From Sphaerulina vaccinii (taxonomy: Eukaryota > Ascomycota > Dothideomycetes > Mycosphaerellales > Mycosphaerellaceae): a stretch of DNA of 64,000 nt. This document shows, in pieces, positions 43,711 through 54,788 of the stretch (positions are counted from its first letter, which is position 1; each line of letters starts with the position of its first letter). The stretch lies in the NCBI GenBank assembly GCA_022570795.1, contig JAKUDP010000008.1, positions 930,001-994,000 on the forward strand. Direction: 5' to 3'. The notes under the pieces are model-generated. The model searched no databases. It worked only from the letters and a program-made list of their open reading frames with translations, and was not told the origin of the DNA. Both the position numbers and the translations under genes were made by a program.

Positions 43711-46292
43711 TCAGTGACTGATGTACTGGAACACAGCACTGACGTCCTTCTCCGTACACTCCTGCCGCAGCAGCAGATCTTGTATGCGAGCCATGGCTCC
43801 ATTCTCGCCCTCATTCGTGAAGTGGTTCCATGTGCTTGTATCACCATACAACATAGCAGGAGCTTTGAGCACCTGTCTTCCATTCTTACATCGCTTACAC
43901 TTGAACGTGTCATGTGTATCGCTTGTCGTGCCAGGGCGATACTGGAACAGTTCTCGCAAAGACTCGGAGCTGAAATGTCTTTCGACATCTTCTGCTGAGT
44001 CGACAACGCAAGACGAGAGTGCTTGCTTGTGCGATTGTCGTTGGAAGATCTTCTCCTCGATTGTGCCAGCAGCCATGAATCGATACACGAAACAGTCTTT
44101 CTTCTGCCCGTCACGCCAAACACGAGCAAGAGCTTGCTGATCAGCAGCAGGGTTCCAGTCAGGATCGAAAAGGATAAGTCGATTGGCACCAATGAGGTTG
44201 AGACCACATCCTCCAGCTTTTGAGGATAGCAAGAATACGAACTCTTCTCCATTCGGGTCGTTGAACTTGTCGACAAGCTTTTGCCTCTTATTCACGTTCA
44301 TGGTGCCATCCAGACGTAGTGATCCGTACGAGCGACTGCGGCATAGCTTCTCGAAGACGTCCAAGGTTTGAGTGTAATTCGAGATCAATACAATCTTGTC
44401 ATTACTGTCTGCGCGGATTCGAGCAAGCATGCGGTCCAGAACTTGCATCTTGCCAGAGTATGATGGATTGACCTCTCGATCGCGACCTCGCAGGTCCTTC
44501 GGCACGTACTCTTCTGGAAAATGCTCTTCTGATCCAGGCAAGTCGTCCGGTAGGTTCAGTAGATCTGGGTGATTGCAGAGCTTCTTCAGCAGACCAATTG
44601 CTTTGAGAGGTTGACTTCCTTTGCCTCGTAGCAGACTCTGGATCTCGGGCGACTTGATGAAGTAGTTGTAGAGATCCAGCTGAAAAGGAGCGAGATTGCA
44701 GAAGACAACATGCTCATACTTGACAGGCAAGTACTTCGACAGGATGTCATTCGTGCGCCGAATGATGAACTTGTTCACGAGGTTAAGAAGCTCTTTCAGA
44801 CGCTCGTCGCCCTTCTGTCTGTCGGCTTCCGTTCCATCGGCATCTCGTCCTCGCAAGATTGGATTCTCGTACTGCTTGCGGAAGTCTGCCTGCGTGCCCA
44901 GGTAGCCAGGATTGGCGAAGTTGAGCAAGGAGAAGTACTCCGACAGATCGTTCTGTATAGGAGTACCCGAGAGAATGACCCGCTTCTTTACGTTAAGGCC
45001 AGCCAATGCTTGATATGTTTGTGACTCGCTGTTCTTGAGGCGATGCCCTTCGTCGCACAGCATCAGACCAATAGGCGCATTACTCAGATCATCAACATAG
45101 AGACGCAGTGTCTCATAAGATATGATGAGCACTGGACGGACAACTGCACGGCCAGTAGCTGATGCCCAGGCACGCATCTGTTGTGTCATTTGCTCTTTCG
45201 AAGCCTTGCCGTCAACAGCGAACGGCTCTGTCGCACCTTCGCCTAGCCACTTCACCAACTCATTTGCCCAGTTGCGGACCAAGCTGGCAGGACATGCAAT
45301 GATACACTTCTGTATCGTGCTTTTGCCAGGATCTGGTGATTGCTTCAGTAACGTCCACATCAACGTGATGCATTGCAACGTTTTCCCGAGACCCATCTCG
45401 TCTGCCATGATGCAGCCTTCAGCGTTGCTATCGATGAGACCTGTCGTGGCCCTGTACAGGAACTTTACACCCTCGACTTGATGTGGACGTAGCACCTTCG
45501 CTAGTCGTGGATCGATCACAACAGGCACCTTGGGCCGCTCGTCCATCACGACCTTCTTTATGCCCAGAATCTCAGCCAAGCTCTTGTGCATTATAGGCTC
45601 GTCAAGAATTGGCGTGCTCTTTGGCGGCTCTGCTTCCTTGATCTCTCCATCCTCTGTGATCTGTGGTTGTGGCTTCCTATCGACTGTAGGATCGAACAGC
45701 ACGATCGCGAACTCGCCGCAAGGGTCATGGAGTGGTTTCGCGACGAAGACTGTGCCTTGTCTGAGTCCTAGCAATGGTGGCGGCCGCGACGGGTTCCATG
45801 CGCCAGTGTCCTTGTTCTTCATCGGCACTGCGAACTACAAAAGTAGTAGGTAGAAGGTAAGCAAGTATCTCTGAACAACACGAATGTGTTTCAGTAGGGT
45901 TGTCTGTGAGCTTGTCGCCACAGAAGGCTCAAGCTCAGTGAGACATTCGGAAATGGGGATGCCTTTGGCCTACTACTGCTTACCTTGGTGCGGAACATTG
46001 TGTCCTTGTCCTTTGGCTTGAACACAGGAAAGCGATTGACGTCTCGTGTCGCGAGCGCGAGGCGATCGTCGTTGGTATAAGGCTTTTCACCATCTTCAGC
46101 GCTGTTATCTGCGCCGCCATAGTCCACCTTTCGTCGCTTGCGTGCAGGCTTCTCGGACGCTCTGGTAGGTGTACTCGTGCCGGGACATTTGAATGGTTTG
46201 ATGAGGCGGTCTGCAGTCAATGGTGTGCCGCCGTACATACGCGTACGGTTCTTCGTCGACGGCGGCGGGATATTCTCCTTTTCGGCGATCAT
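43711..46292 (-). CDS. RAD54: DNA repair translocase Rad54
   Basis: SWI2/SNF2-family ATPase that works with Rad51 in homologous recombination, moving on double-stranded DNA and remodelling chromatin in the nucleus. Exon 1 is 46292-45984 (MIAEKENIPPPSTKN...), exon 2 is 45834-43711; 810 residues. The join gives FRTKFAVPMKNKDTGAWNPS, the conserved Rad54 N-terminal motif. Helicase motifs: DEMGLGKTLQ (about 248-257), DEGH (about 364-367), LSGTPIQND, SSKAGGCGLNL and the motif VI region ARVWRDGQKK. A Cys pair (FKCKRCKNGR) lies near the C-terminus, as in Rad54. The single intron is 149 bp, about three times the usual size here, and belongs to the introner-like family described below. Confidence 0.96.
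45835..45983 (-). repeat. Introner-like intron in RAD54
   Basis: Sense strand runs from GTAAGCAGTAGTAGGCC to CTTTTGTAG, 149 bp. It shares with the 52,430-52,576 intron the blocks GGC--AAGGCATC-CC, AATGTCTC-CTGAGCTT and CAGAG-TACT-GCT-ACC, then a CTACTTTT-TAG end, in the same order and spacing. Confidence 0.85.
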
Positions 46293-47154
46293 TGTCGTGT
46301 TGTTGTGGGATGCATTGTTGTTGGCATGGATTCAAATCGCCACTGGAGAAGGTACGCGTCAAGGAGCAGGCTGCAGAAACGCGCCACGCTAGCGAAACAC
46401 GAAGTCACGGGATATGAGTTTCACCGCCAATGCTTAGGGTTGCCCGAAACTCCTAGGACGACGATGAGGCGATCGGCTGAAGACTACACCTAGGCTCGAG
46501 GAAAATGAACGTTGCCGGCATGCACTGTCTCTGCGCTGAGCTGCATAGACGGCTGCGATTGCGAGAGACATCAAACACGGACCTAGTCTTCAGGTGCGAC
46601 CTCTCCGTTCTTCTCCGTTCTCAGTGTTGAACATAACAGCACCCCGAGGCTGGTTGAAGTGGCATAGACAACGCGAGTTCGCGGAGAGCCCGGCAACGAC
46701 CATTTCGAGTGGCCCTTGCACGAACATCTGGAGACCCTGCCCGATAGTACGGGGCTGTCTAAGAATTTCTGGAGATCTTTAGGCCGATCGACTGAGACTG
46801 TGACCTTCGATCCTAGAAAGTCTGAATTAACGATACTTCTGGAAATTGTGTGTGGGGACTTGTTGCATGTCACTCCGCCTCTCCACGTCCATACGAGTAA
46901 TGGAGTCTTATGTGCTGGCAGTCCTTCAATCAGCTCGTATCATGACAGTGTACCAGAGTCATTCTCAATTTGCTATGATACAGCTCTCTGCCAACAGATC
47001 TATCTGCAGGATCTTAACGAACAAGTCTCGTGGCCTGCAAAGACAGCCACATGCATGCACAACGCATCGCACGGTTTCGTCAGCGAGGCCATCTCCACCA
47101 CATCGATCGCAATACTTAATCTGTCCTGGCCCTCTTTCCGTGTAAGTGGTTAAG
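46293..47154. other. Intergenic region upstream of RAD54
   Basis: 862 bases; open frames up to about 146 codons (46716-47153, plus) lack any domain pattern. Likely promoter of RAD54 and 3' flank of the next gene. Confidence 0.5.
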
Positions 47155-47852
47155 TCAGAGCAGATTCAACGCCTCCTCCATACGCATCAATGCCTCTCTC
47201 GTCGACCTCTCTTCCCTCATTGCAGGCTCACTTTCGGCATCCACATGAGCTTTGCCACCTTGTGAGGCGCCCTGCGCTTTGACAGCCTTCTTCTGTACCA
47301 TCCCTGCGTGCACCTTGTCCAGACGCCTGAAAGAGCTCTCGTCCATTGCGTGCTTCTCCAGCGGCTCACGCTCTTGTAGCTCCTTTGTATCACCAGGGAG
47401 TAGAGTTAGTGGCAGTGGGTTGCTTTGTGAGGTCGTGTGCTCGCTTGATGTGCTCTGATCTCCCTCGAATCGCCCTCGAATCGCTCATTCCTCTCACAAT
47501 CTTCCCGAAGAACCTTTACAGCTTCCAGAAACATCGCCAACTTGGTTCCCAGACTGATTCGCAATCTGTCCATCGCGTTTGTGGCGTATTGCGCACGACG
47601 GTGGCGGTTTGGCTTTCTCAGTGTGATTCTGGCCAGCTGGAAGTGGAGCATTGCTTCCTGTATCAATGGGACGTCAGCCCGCGAGAGTAGATATTCGCAC
47701 ACTGCTTGAAGATCTTTTCTCTTCCGCTTTTCACGGTGGGTCAGAGTACGGAGTTCGAGAATGATTGCTTTCACGATGTCCGTTAGCTCGCGGTCTAAGT
47801 CTGGCGTTCCAGATAGCCATGATCTGGCGCGGTCCAGCAGTTTTTGTGCCAT
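47155..47852 (-). pseudogene. Helical hypothetical protein, apparently frameshifted by an 11-bp duplication
   Basis: Frame 1 starts MAQKLLDRARSWLSG at 47852 and stops at 47406 (148 residues): a helical, basic protein with REKRKRKDLQAV and an ARITLRKPNRHRRAQY segment. Near 47,465-47,490 the unit GCGATTCGAGG occurs twice in tandem. Downstream, a second frame stays open to 47155 with protein-like content (TLLPGDTKELQEREPLEKH, ERSTREALMRMEEALNLL). With a single copy of the 11-base unit the two frames would be continuous, so the duplication probably shifted a longer gene of about 230 codons. If so this copy is damaged; if not, the 148-residue protein is the product. No family recognised. Confidence 0.5.
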
Positions 47853-47948
47853 GTCGATGTTGTCCAGACTTACTTTGCTGGCTTTCTGGATAATTTGTAC
47901 ATAAGATGTTTGTTTGCTGCGATGATTGCTCGCTGTCGCTTCTCTTCT

Positions 47949-49616
47949 TCATCCGCTGTCCGGCGACAAGCTCTTCGGCCGCGACACCAGATTCACATAG
48001 CCTAGCAACAGAGGTGCTTCAGGCGCGCCTTGATCCGACTCGTCGTCCAGTTCGACCAACATGCTACTTGAGCTCACTGCTGACCAGAACTCTTCCGTAG
48101 GCGAGTTGCTCAACAGCTCGATCCAAGGCAGCTTTGTACCAAGATGCTGTATCTGGCTATAGGACATCTTTGTGGCTCTCGGTAAAATAGCTCGAATCAA
48201 GCTGGCATATGTCTGTCTGTCTCGAATTGGAGTCGTTGCTGAGCCACATACGATAAGCATCCAAGTAAGAAGGTCAACCATAGCTGGGCTGTTGTCGCAC
48301 TCGTCCAGCACTTTTCGAAGCAGCTGAGGTTCCAATGTGGCGCTGATATATCTCTGGGCTGACGAAATGGCCACTGTTGTCTGGAGGACTTTACGACCGA
48401 ATGTCCAAGTCCAGAGTAAAACCGTCTGTCGCACGCATTCTTGGAAGTCTGCCAGCCAATCCCAGCCAGCTTCTGCTGGACTTGAAGTTGGGGTTGAGTA
48501 CCGAGCTAGCCGCAAAGCGATCTTTACAGCCTGACTAGAGGTCTTGCCAGAATTCATGTGTGGCACAGAGCCATCTGATGTGGCTTCTTCGCAGAGGTTG
48601 TACAACGCGGTCAGCCCCAACAGTGCATCTGTGACACGAGGTTGCAGGAAGGCCTGCACCTCACGCTGCAGCATCAAAGCTGCTTCTGGTACCTCGTAGC
48701 CTGCATCCTCGACGTCCTGCACGGCATCGGTGGTCATTGGTCCAAAAGGTAGATGCAGCAGAGGCTTCACCTTTCCAGCTTGGTGGAAGTTAGCAAGCAG
48801 TAGACTCGCGATTGCAGCCTGAAAGTGAGGCGCGAACTTGCTATCTTCCCAGTCCTCTCGATCTATCAGCGCCAAAGCATTCAAGTGATACATCGAAACG
48901 TCAAGCTGTCCAGAATTGACCTTCATAGTGGCCAATCGCATGATGGCCCATACCAGCGCACATGCTAATGCCTTCCGCTGCACGGTGCCGAGTGTGTCTA
49001 GCTGCGGAAGTCCTTTGGCTACGTGGATCATGGTCAAGTCCTCGTGAATAATGCTTCGGGCTTCATCTTGTTTCCACACATGGTTGGCGATAGCCATGAA
49101 ACTGTGCACCAGTGCTGGCTGATCCATTGAAACCTTCCATAAGAGCTCTGGTGGGAGACTTGACCACTTCCAACTGTGGTAATAGCCATGATAGAGGTCC
49201 AGAAACTCTGCATCAATTGGCACTGGGAACGCAGCGAATGGATCTGGTCTCTCGCTTGGTGATGCGCTTAGCGAATGGAACTCGCGTTTCACGACTCGCT
49301 GCTCGACCTCATCGGGGGTCTTCTTCCTTCGGACGATAGTTCTGTTCGCGAGATGCCGCGTAGTGGGTGCTCGCTTGACTTCCTTCCCAGATTTCGTGTC
49401 AAATATGAGCTGGAGAAACTGTGGTTGCGATCCCTGTTTGGCAGATGCTGAAGCTGCTCTTTCTGCAGCTTCTCTCTTTGCCTTCTTGGTCTTCTTCGCA
49501 AACTTCTGGTCCTGGACTGACTGTTGCGCATGAGATCGGATCCGGCTCAGAGTTCCTGCATCGACATGGCGCTCAGTTGAGTAGCTGATGAAGGCGAGCT
49601 GATTTTGATCGCCCAT
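47949..49616 (-). CDS. Fungal-specific transcription factor domain protein
   Basis: Intronless, 555 residues from MGDQNQLAFISYS at 49616. The N-terminus has the pattern common in fungal regulators that lack a zinc cluster: FISYSTERHVDAGTLSRIRSHA, then a Lys/Arg-rich stretch (QKFAKKTKKAKREA) that could be a nuclear signal or DNA-binding region. The body resembles the fungal_trans_2-like domain: FPVPIDAEFLDLYHGYYHSW, WKVSMDQPALVHSFMAIANH, then helices to the end. The role is inferred as nuclear regulation; targets are unknown. Its TGA overlaps an ATG (ATGA at 47952-47949), and the same frame stays open beyond the stop into the next small gene. Confidence 0.75.
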   Translation of the reverse strand: MGDQNQLAFISYSTERHVDAGTLSRIRSHAQQSVQDQKFAKKTKKAKREAAERAASASAKQGSQPQFLQLIFDTKSGKEVKRAPTTRHLANRTIVRRKKTPDEVEQRVVKREFHSLSASPSERPDPFAAFPVPIDAEFLDLYHGYYHSWKWSSLPPELLWKVSMDQPALVHSFMAIANHVWKQDEARSIIHEDLTMIHVAKGLPQLDTLGTVQRKALACALVWAIMRLATMKVNSGQLDVSMYHLNALALIDREDWEDSKFAPHFQAAIASLLLANFHQAGKVKPLLHLPFGPMTTDAVQDVEDAGYEVPEAALMLQREVQAFLQPRVTDALLGLTALYNLCEEATSDGSVPHMNSGKTSSQAVKIALRLARYSTPTSSPAEAGWDWLADFQECVRQTVLLWTWTFGRKVLQTTVAISSAQRYISATLEPQLLRKVLDECDNSPAMVDLLTWMLIVCGSATTPIRDRQTYASLIRAILPRATKMSYSQIQHLGTKLPWIELLSNSPTEEFWSAVSSSSMLVELDDESDQGAPEAPLLLGYVNLVSRPKSLSPDSG

Positions 49617-50347
49617 TTCTGGAACACGCAGAAGACGCAATTGTGCTCTGCCGATTTTGGTCCATGATCAAATCGCGTGTGCGATGTTCACACTCGAGCC
49701 TCAACACATTCCCGTGGCTTCTGGACAGGAATGTATTGTATGTTGCTCTTCTAGGTTAGTTTAGTTCGTCATATGAAGTCGAATGATGAAGAGTCATGAT
49801 GTTGCGATGTTCAGCTGAGAAAGAAGGAAGTGTGGTACGGCCGGTAGTTCTACGGATAAGTCTCGGGACGAGCTGTGGAAGGATTCGGTGCTATTGAAAG
49901 CCTGCATCACAGTAACGAGCCACTCTGAATCAGTGTGGCACTCTATCACAATACACCGGAATGCCCGTCTCCGCGTACAAAAAGAGGCGTCGCTACACAG
50001 CTTCGCCACTTCACTCAATATTGGCCAAGACTGCCAGGACAACATTTTCGACGAATGTGGTACCATACATCTTCAATTTAGTATGCTGTATGCAATTGCT
50101 GCATAGATTAGTCTCTTCTGACTCCCAACTCCGGTTGCTACGATGCCTTGATTTCATCACAAACGTCGCGAACACCGTCTCAAGCCATGCCTCTAAGCCT
50201 CAACAAGAACCGATTTTCTGATGCCCTTTCAAACCAACTTCGTCTCTGGCCGTAAGCGGTGTTCCAGAGCATCAAGCTAGGGGTGGGCCGTGGCCGGCCA
50301 TACAGGTGTTGCGACTTCTCAAGTTCTCCCTGGCTCTTCTCGCCCAT
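49617..50347. other. Intergenic region
   Basis: 731 bases upstream of the transcription-factor-domain gene and downstream of the cytochrome b561 gene. Small chance frames only. Confidence 0.5.
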
Positions 50348-51229
50348 CTATTTTCCAGCCAGCCACCCAAACTTGCTCAACCTCACCCTACTTGCAACTC
50401 CAAGCACAACGAGCACACTAGCAACAACCACAGCCCAGAGCTGAATCTTCAGCACACCGATATTGTATGTCGTCTCTGTAGCTGCACAAATCGTCGCCAA
50501 CATCACCAGACTGGTAACGTATCCTCCTACTCGATGATACTTATACAAGCTCTTTGCATTCGCTACTCCACCATATATCCCTGGCGTGAAGTATTGTGTA
50601 AAGCCAAACAGAACTTGCAGGGTTACGAGAATGTAGGTGATGAGACCGAGGATCGCGTGAGGTGATTCGAAGTGCGTGCCATTGTGGGAGATCTTGTTGT
50701 ATTCGATTACAATGAGGCCGGCAATGGCAGCGAGGAGACCGACGTCGTTGAGAGCAGCGTGGGCGTAGGTTCCTTCCTTTTTCTGTTGGGCTGTGTGGGT
50801 AGGTTGAAGGATGAGGATGCCTTGGATTAAGAGGAGGAATGCGGCGGAGTTGAGGAGCTGTACAGTCATTATGTCAGTGCTATGCTGCCGGAGGGCAAGA
50901 GTAATGAGGCATACCGGATGTGCTGAGAAGAGGATCAGATCGTTGGAGAAGACGGCTCCCCAGACTATTGCTGCGATCTGTTGTGTTCATTAGCCTGCTG
51001 CTATGCTGTTTGATGGGTATAAAAATGTCTTACTATCCACGCGCCTGCTTGGGCGACAACTGCCGTGCCTGATACCATTGTAAGCTTATGCTGAGGTATA
51101 AAAGGATGAAGAAGAGCTACCCAGCACGAAGTTGTAATACAGCGGCTTGCCCTCAGGTAAGCTTGCGTCTCCTCGCTCGCCCAATAGAGGCTCTTCTTCA
51201 CTCGTTCCTTCTCTTCTTAGTGTAGCCAT
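50348..51229 (-). CDS. Cytochrome b561-type membrane protein
   Basis: Di-haem transmembrane electron carrier of the cytochrome b561 family, probably moving electrons across a vacuolar or plasma membrane. Four exons: 51229-51121, 51068-51034, 50977-50915, 50857-50348; introns of 52, 56 and 57 bp; 238 residues. After a short cytosolic N-tail (TSEEEPLLGERGDASLPEG) come six hydrophobic segments. Candidate haem-ligand His residues lie in LFSAHPLLNS, GTYAHAALND, FESPHAILGL and LYKYHRVGGY, in the expected order, and splicing rebuilds the first of them. The frame joins exactly at all three introns. No reductase domain or signal is fused to it. The electron donor (ascorbate or other) cannot be told from sequence. 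Confidence 0.85.
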
Positions 51230-51733
51230 ATTGTAAGTTCTGTTCCCTCCCTCGCTCTTACTGAAGCCTCTGCTTGTCCTAGATGTCAGTACCGTAGTCT
51301 GCCTCGCTAGTGGATCTGATAACGATGGCACCAAGCCTCGAAGAAGGTTTGAAGAATGAGACGGATCAGATAGTGGTATGAGACCTTGACTCTTAAGCTT
51401 GGGTTATACTTGTTTGTACCGCGTCATCAACTCGAGCTGGAGGTCAGCAGGAGGACTGGGACAGCGTATATTACGTCTTCGATGCCCCCGCCTGTCGTGA
51501 TGCCGCTGGAAGGAAACAAACCACGATGGATGGGCACTCAACCAATCGAAAGCTGCGCAATGCTCAGCTTGCAAGGTTCGCGGGATGATCGGCAATTCTA
51601 TGCCGGCTGGATCAGTCAGCTTTTGGTATATGTCCTGATGTTCTATCAATTCTATGCTGTTGTGTGCTCGCGTCTCCGTGAGCTTGATTTTTTTGAACAC
51701 ACTCCTCATACCAGTGTCAGCGTTCTTGTCTTC
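51230..51733. other. Intergenic region
   Basis: 504 bases between the cytochrome b561 start and the stop of the 2H phosphoesterase gene. A 101-codon minus frame (51404-51709) has no motif. Confidence 0.5.
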
Positions 51734-52955
51734 TCAGAAGCCTTTCCCGAGCACAATCGTTTCGCCACCACCATACCAAAGAGTGCCCTTCCTGAAGTCT
51801 AGGCCCTTCTGTTGGCCGACAAGCCATTCACTGCCCTCCTTCACACCTTGACCTTCTTGTGGCCAGTATTTCTCCTGGAGCATTGCATTGATCTTGTCAA
51901 TCTGTTCTGCTAGCTTAGTCACCTTGTCATGGTCGACAGCCCCGGGCGATTTCTCGAAATCTGACTTGTCGATGAATCGACCAATAGTCAAGTGAGCTGA
52001 AGGAATGACATATCTGCTAGCCACAGTGACACCAGTGCGAGAGGCAAGCGTGAACAGATCTCGGCGAAGATGGTGGTACGTATAGCTCTCGGTTTGAGTC
52101 TCCCTCGAATGGTCTTTCGAGGGCTCATCAACCTAGAGCAAAAGGTGGGAGGTAAGCAAGTATCTCTGACGCGCAGGTCCATTTGATAGATGTCTGTCGC
52201 TGCGCTCGTTGCCCTGGTAGGCTCGAGATCAGCGAAGCAAGAGTTGTACTTACAGCAGGAAGCCAAGAGAGAGCGAGTGCCTGGGCATCGAAGCTCACCA
52301 ATGGCTTCACCAGTCTGCATCTATGGTTGACAGTGAAGTCTGTGAGCACATCGGCGTGTGGTAGAATCTGCTTAACTAGCGCCTCAATTTCTGATTCGGT
52401 GCGAGAATGTGTGATCTCGAGCGCTGTCACTAAAAGTAGCGAGTAGAAGGGTTAGCGAGTACCTCTGGAAGTGCGGACCTATTGCAGAAGTGTCTATCTT
52501 TCAGCTTGTAAACTGGGTTGGTTTAAGCTCAGCGAGACATTGACAGAGGGCGATGCCTTAAGCCTTCACCACTTACTGTGTAGACAATCCTGCGGCATGA
52601 TCCATAGACTCGGAGCAGCTGTCTTCAGCATTTCCTGCACTTCTTTGATCACTGCCGTAACTCTCTCCGTTGGCCTGGCCCAGAACACGAGACAATGGCG
52701 TGGGTCCTGGTAATCTGGATGTTTTTGAGGATCAGAGAGCTTTGCTAGAATCTCATCAATAGTCACTCCTGGAAAGTCATCGGCTAGCAGTTTATCCTTC
52801 TGCTGGGCATTTCGCTTCGTCCTATGGTTGTCATAGCGCTTCTGGATTTCGGCTTGATCATTGTTGCAAGACTCTATGAGATCGTGGTACGGATTATCAG
52901 TGTTGGGACCAGCCGTCGATCCTGACAGATCTTCGAAGGTGTAGTAAGCTGCCAT
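51734..52955 (-). CDS. 2H phosphoesterase (RNA ligase/cyclic phosphodiesterase fold)
   Basis: Exons 52955-52577, 52429-52254, 52132-51734; 317 residues. The two catalytic His-X-Thr motifs of the 2H superfamily are visible: LHMTALEITHS (about residue 126), rebuilt exactly across intron 1, and SAHLTIGRF (about residue 232). Other conserved fungal blocks are YTYHHLRRDLF, VKPLVSFDAQALALSWLP and the C-terminal FRKGTLWYGGGE. Such enzymes act on 2',3'-cyclic phosphates or related RNA ends, but the substrate of this fungal clade is not known to me. Both introns (147 and 121 bp) are introner-like and much longer than normal for this window, and a third related sequence lies just before the ATG. No signal peptide; cytosolic or nuclear. 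Confidence 0.88.
52133..52253 (-). repeat. Introner-like intron 2 of the 2H phosphoesterase gene
   Basis: 121 bp in sense orientation. It shares TCAGAGATACTTGCTTACC near its 3' end with the RAD54 intron, and a TCGCTGATCTCGAGCC block that aligns with CTCACTGAGCTTGAGCC. Confidence 0.8.
52430..52576 (-). repeat. Introner-like intron 1 of the 2H phosphoesterase gene
   Basis: 147 bp in sense orientation, aligning nearly end to end with the RAD54 intron 6.4 kb away: GGCTTAAGGCATCGCC, AATGTCTCGCTGAGCTT, then CAGAGGTACTCGCTAACC and a CTACTTTTAG acceptor. Confidence 0.85.
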
Positions 52956-53065
52956 CTCGAAAGGGTATGTTTGTATCTCTGATCGCCCCAGTTCCTCGGA
53001 AATGGACTGTCTCTTGATTCGTTGGCTTGGTACTTCTCAGGCTCAGCGAGATAGCCTCTTGTGCT
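52956..53065 (-). repeat. Introner-like sequence directly upstream of the 2H phosphoesterase ATG
   Basis: On the minus strand it contains ATCTCGCTGAGCCTGAG and, near the ATG, GATCAGAGATACAAACATACC, matching the shared blocks. A good GTAAG donor is not visible, so it may be a decayed copy or a 5'-UTR intron. Confidence 0.6.
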
Positions 53066-53806
53066 TGTGACCTCTAGTGTATTGGGATTGGACAGTCAGT
53101 TCTTAGACGAATCAGTTCGTGATCTAGAGAGCCCATTTAAGAGATACATCTCCCCTTCGCATATCGGCTCCACTTTCACACTTCCAAAATCTATTCGTCC
53201 ACATCGCGAAGAGGTTTGGTGTGGGGTGGAGGCAAAGCTTACCTCACTGGGTCTGTCGACTTCGATCCCGCGATAGTTAGTGTCGAGCAGTGTATCGTAG
53301 TGGCGTGTTGCACAAAAGTGGCTGTTGTGCTTCAAGTCGAAGTTGAGGAAGCAGCGTTCAGAGAACCTCAAAATTGGAATGTGGGGATTTCGTGTTGGTC
53401 AGACCATGTCAAGAACCCTTATTCCAGTCAAAAGTGCCATGTCTGTTCCACTCGAAGCGCTATGCAGATCGAGGCAGTGTTAGCGACAAGCAGGACGTCA
53501 ATCTGGTCAAGTCGTCAGCTAGATCATATGAGAGCGTAGCGAAATGAGAACATAAATGTCTGGACATCATAAAAATCTGGAAATCGTGACTTCTTTTCAA
53601 GGCATTCGAATTGTACCGCATCAAGTACACACATCATGACCAGGCAATGAGACGAAAAGCGCCCAAGCGCCACCCACAGCAAGTAACAGCACGCCTGGAC
53701 AATCCCTCGATAAGTCCTAGGGCGTACCCATTTTGCCCATCCTTGGTGACCCTCTGATCTGCGGCATGCTTCGTGACATTCAATAAAGAGTTTGCTGGGT
53801 ATGCGT
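52956..53806. other. Intergenic region 2H phosphoesterase / RPL19
   Basis: Apart from the introner-like piece at its left end, 850 bases with only short chance frames. Includes the RPL19 3' flank. Confidence 0.5.
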
Positions 53807-54788
53807 CTATTGAGCAGCTGGCTCCTCCTCGTCCTCGCCAGTAAGTGCATTGCGCTTCTGGGTGATGCGCTCTTGTCTTCTCTCGCGGGCAGCCTTGGTC
53901 TTTGCACGCTTGGCGTCCATCTCTGCCTTGAGCTTCTCCTCACGCTGCTTCTCGGCCTTGGCCTTGTGGATCTGCAGCAAGCACAGTCAGTATGCTGTAT
54001 CTGATGTTGCAGACCATGACCACGTGACGAAGTCGTCATGGATTGGGGAGGAGCTGAACTTACGTGCTCAACAAGAGCACGCTTGTGCTTGAAGGTGTTA
54101 CCCTTGCTCAGGTGGTAGAGCTCGTGGTAAAGGTGCTTGTCGATCTTGCCTGCAGCACGGTACTTGACCAATAGGCGGCGGAGCACACGAAGGCGGCGCA
54201 TCCACATAACCTGACTGTTACAATGCATCAGCAGGTGTTCTCCATCTCTGATGTCCTCTTCTCTCATCAAAAGTGCCACCTGTCCATTCTCCTGTCTTCT
54301 TTGTCCATTCTGACTCGTTCTGTGACCCCTCATTCGGTGTATCGGTGCAGACTTACGTTGGCATACGCGCATCAGCAGTACCCTTCCTCTTACCGAAACC
54401 ACGGTGACGTCCAATGCGGCGGGCGGCGGTCAGCTCTCGGGCGCGGGCACGGGAGTGCATGGTGACTGGCTTGCGGATGATGAGGCCATCAGCAATGAGC
54501 TTGCGGATGGTCTGGCGGGAGTTGGCATTGGAGATCTCGTTGACCTCGTTTGGGTCGAGCCAGATCTTGCGCTTTCCTGCACCGGTGACGGATGCCGCCA
54601 GGCGCTTCTGGGTGGTGAGGTTGACCCTACAAGAGTCACCATGTTAGTATGGATATTCTGTCTTTCGAGATGTGTCGTTTTGCCGGTGCGAGCGGGGAGA
54701 AGGAATTGTCGGAATCGTGCGTGCGCGGCGGTGGTGCCATTCGTGATGTATCCGTTCGTGGTGTACGGCATCGAGATCGTACTTACAT
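53807..54788 (-). CDS. RPL19: 60S ribosomal protein L19 (eL19)
   Basis: Component of the large cytosolic ribosomal subunit near the tunnel exit and an intersubunit bridge. Exons: 54788-54787, 54626-54357, 54214-54064, 53971-53807; introns of 160, 142 and 92 bp; 195 residues. The protein reads MVNLTTQKRLAASV, then GKRKIWLDPNEVNEISNANS and ARMPTQVMWMRRLRVLRRLL, and ends in a long basic helix with KQREEKLKAEMDAKRAK. Intron 1 splits the start codon after AT, so the first coding exon is two bases long. Long introns near the 5' end are usual in highly expressed ribosomal protein genes. The RPL19 introns do not share the introner blocks. Confidence 0.97.
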
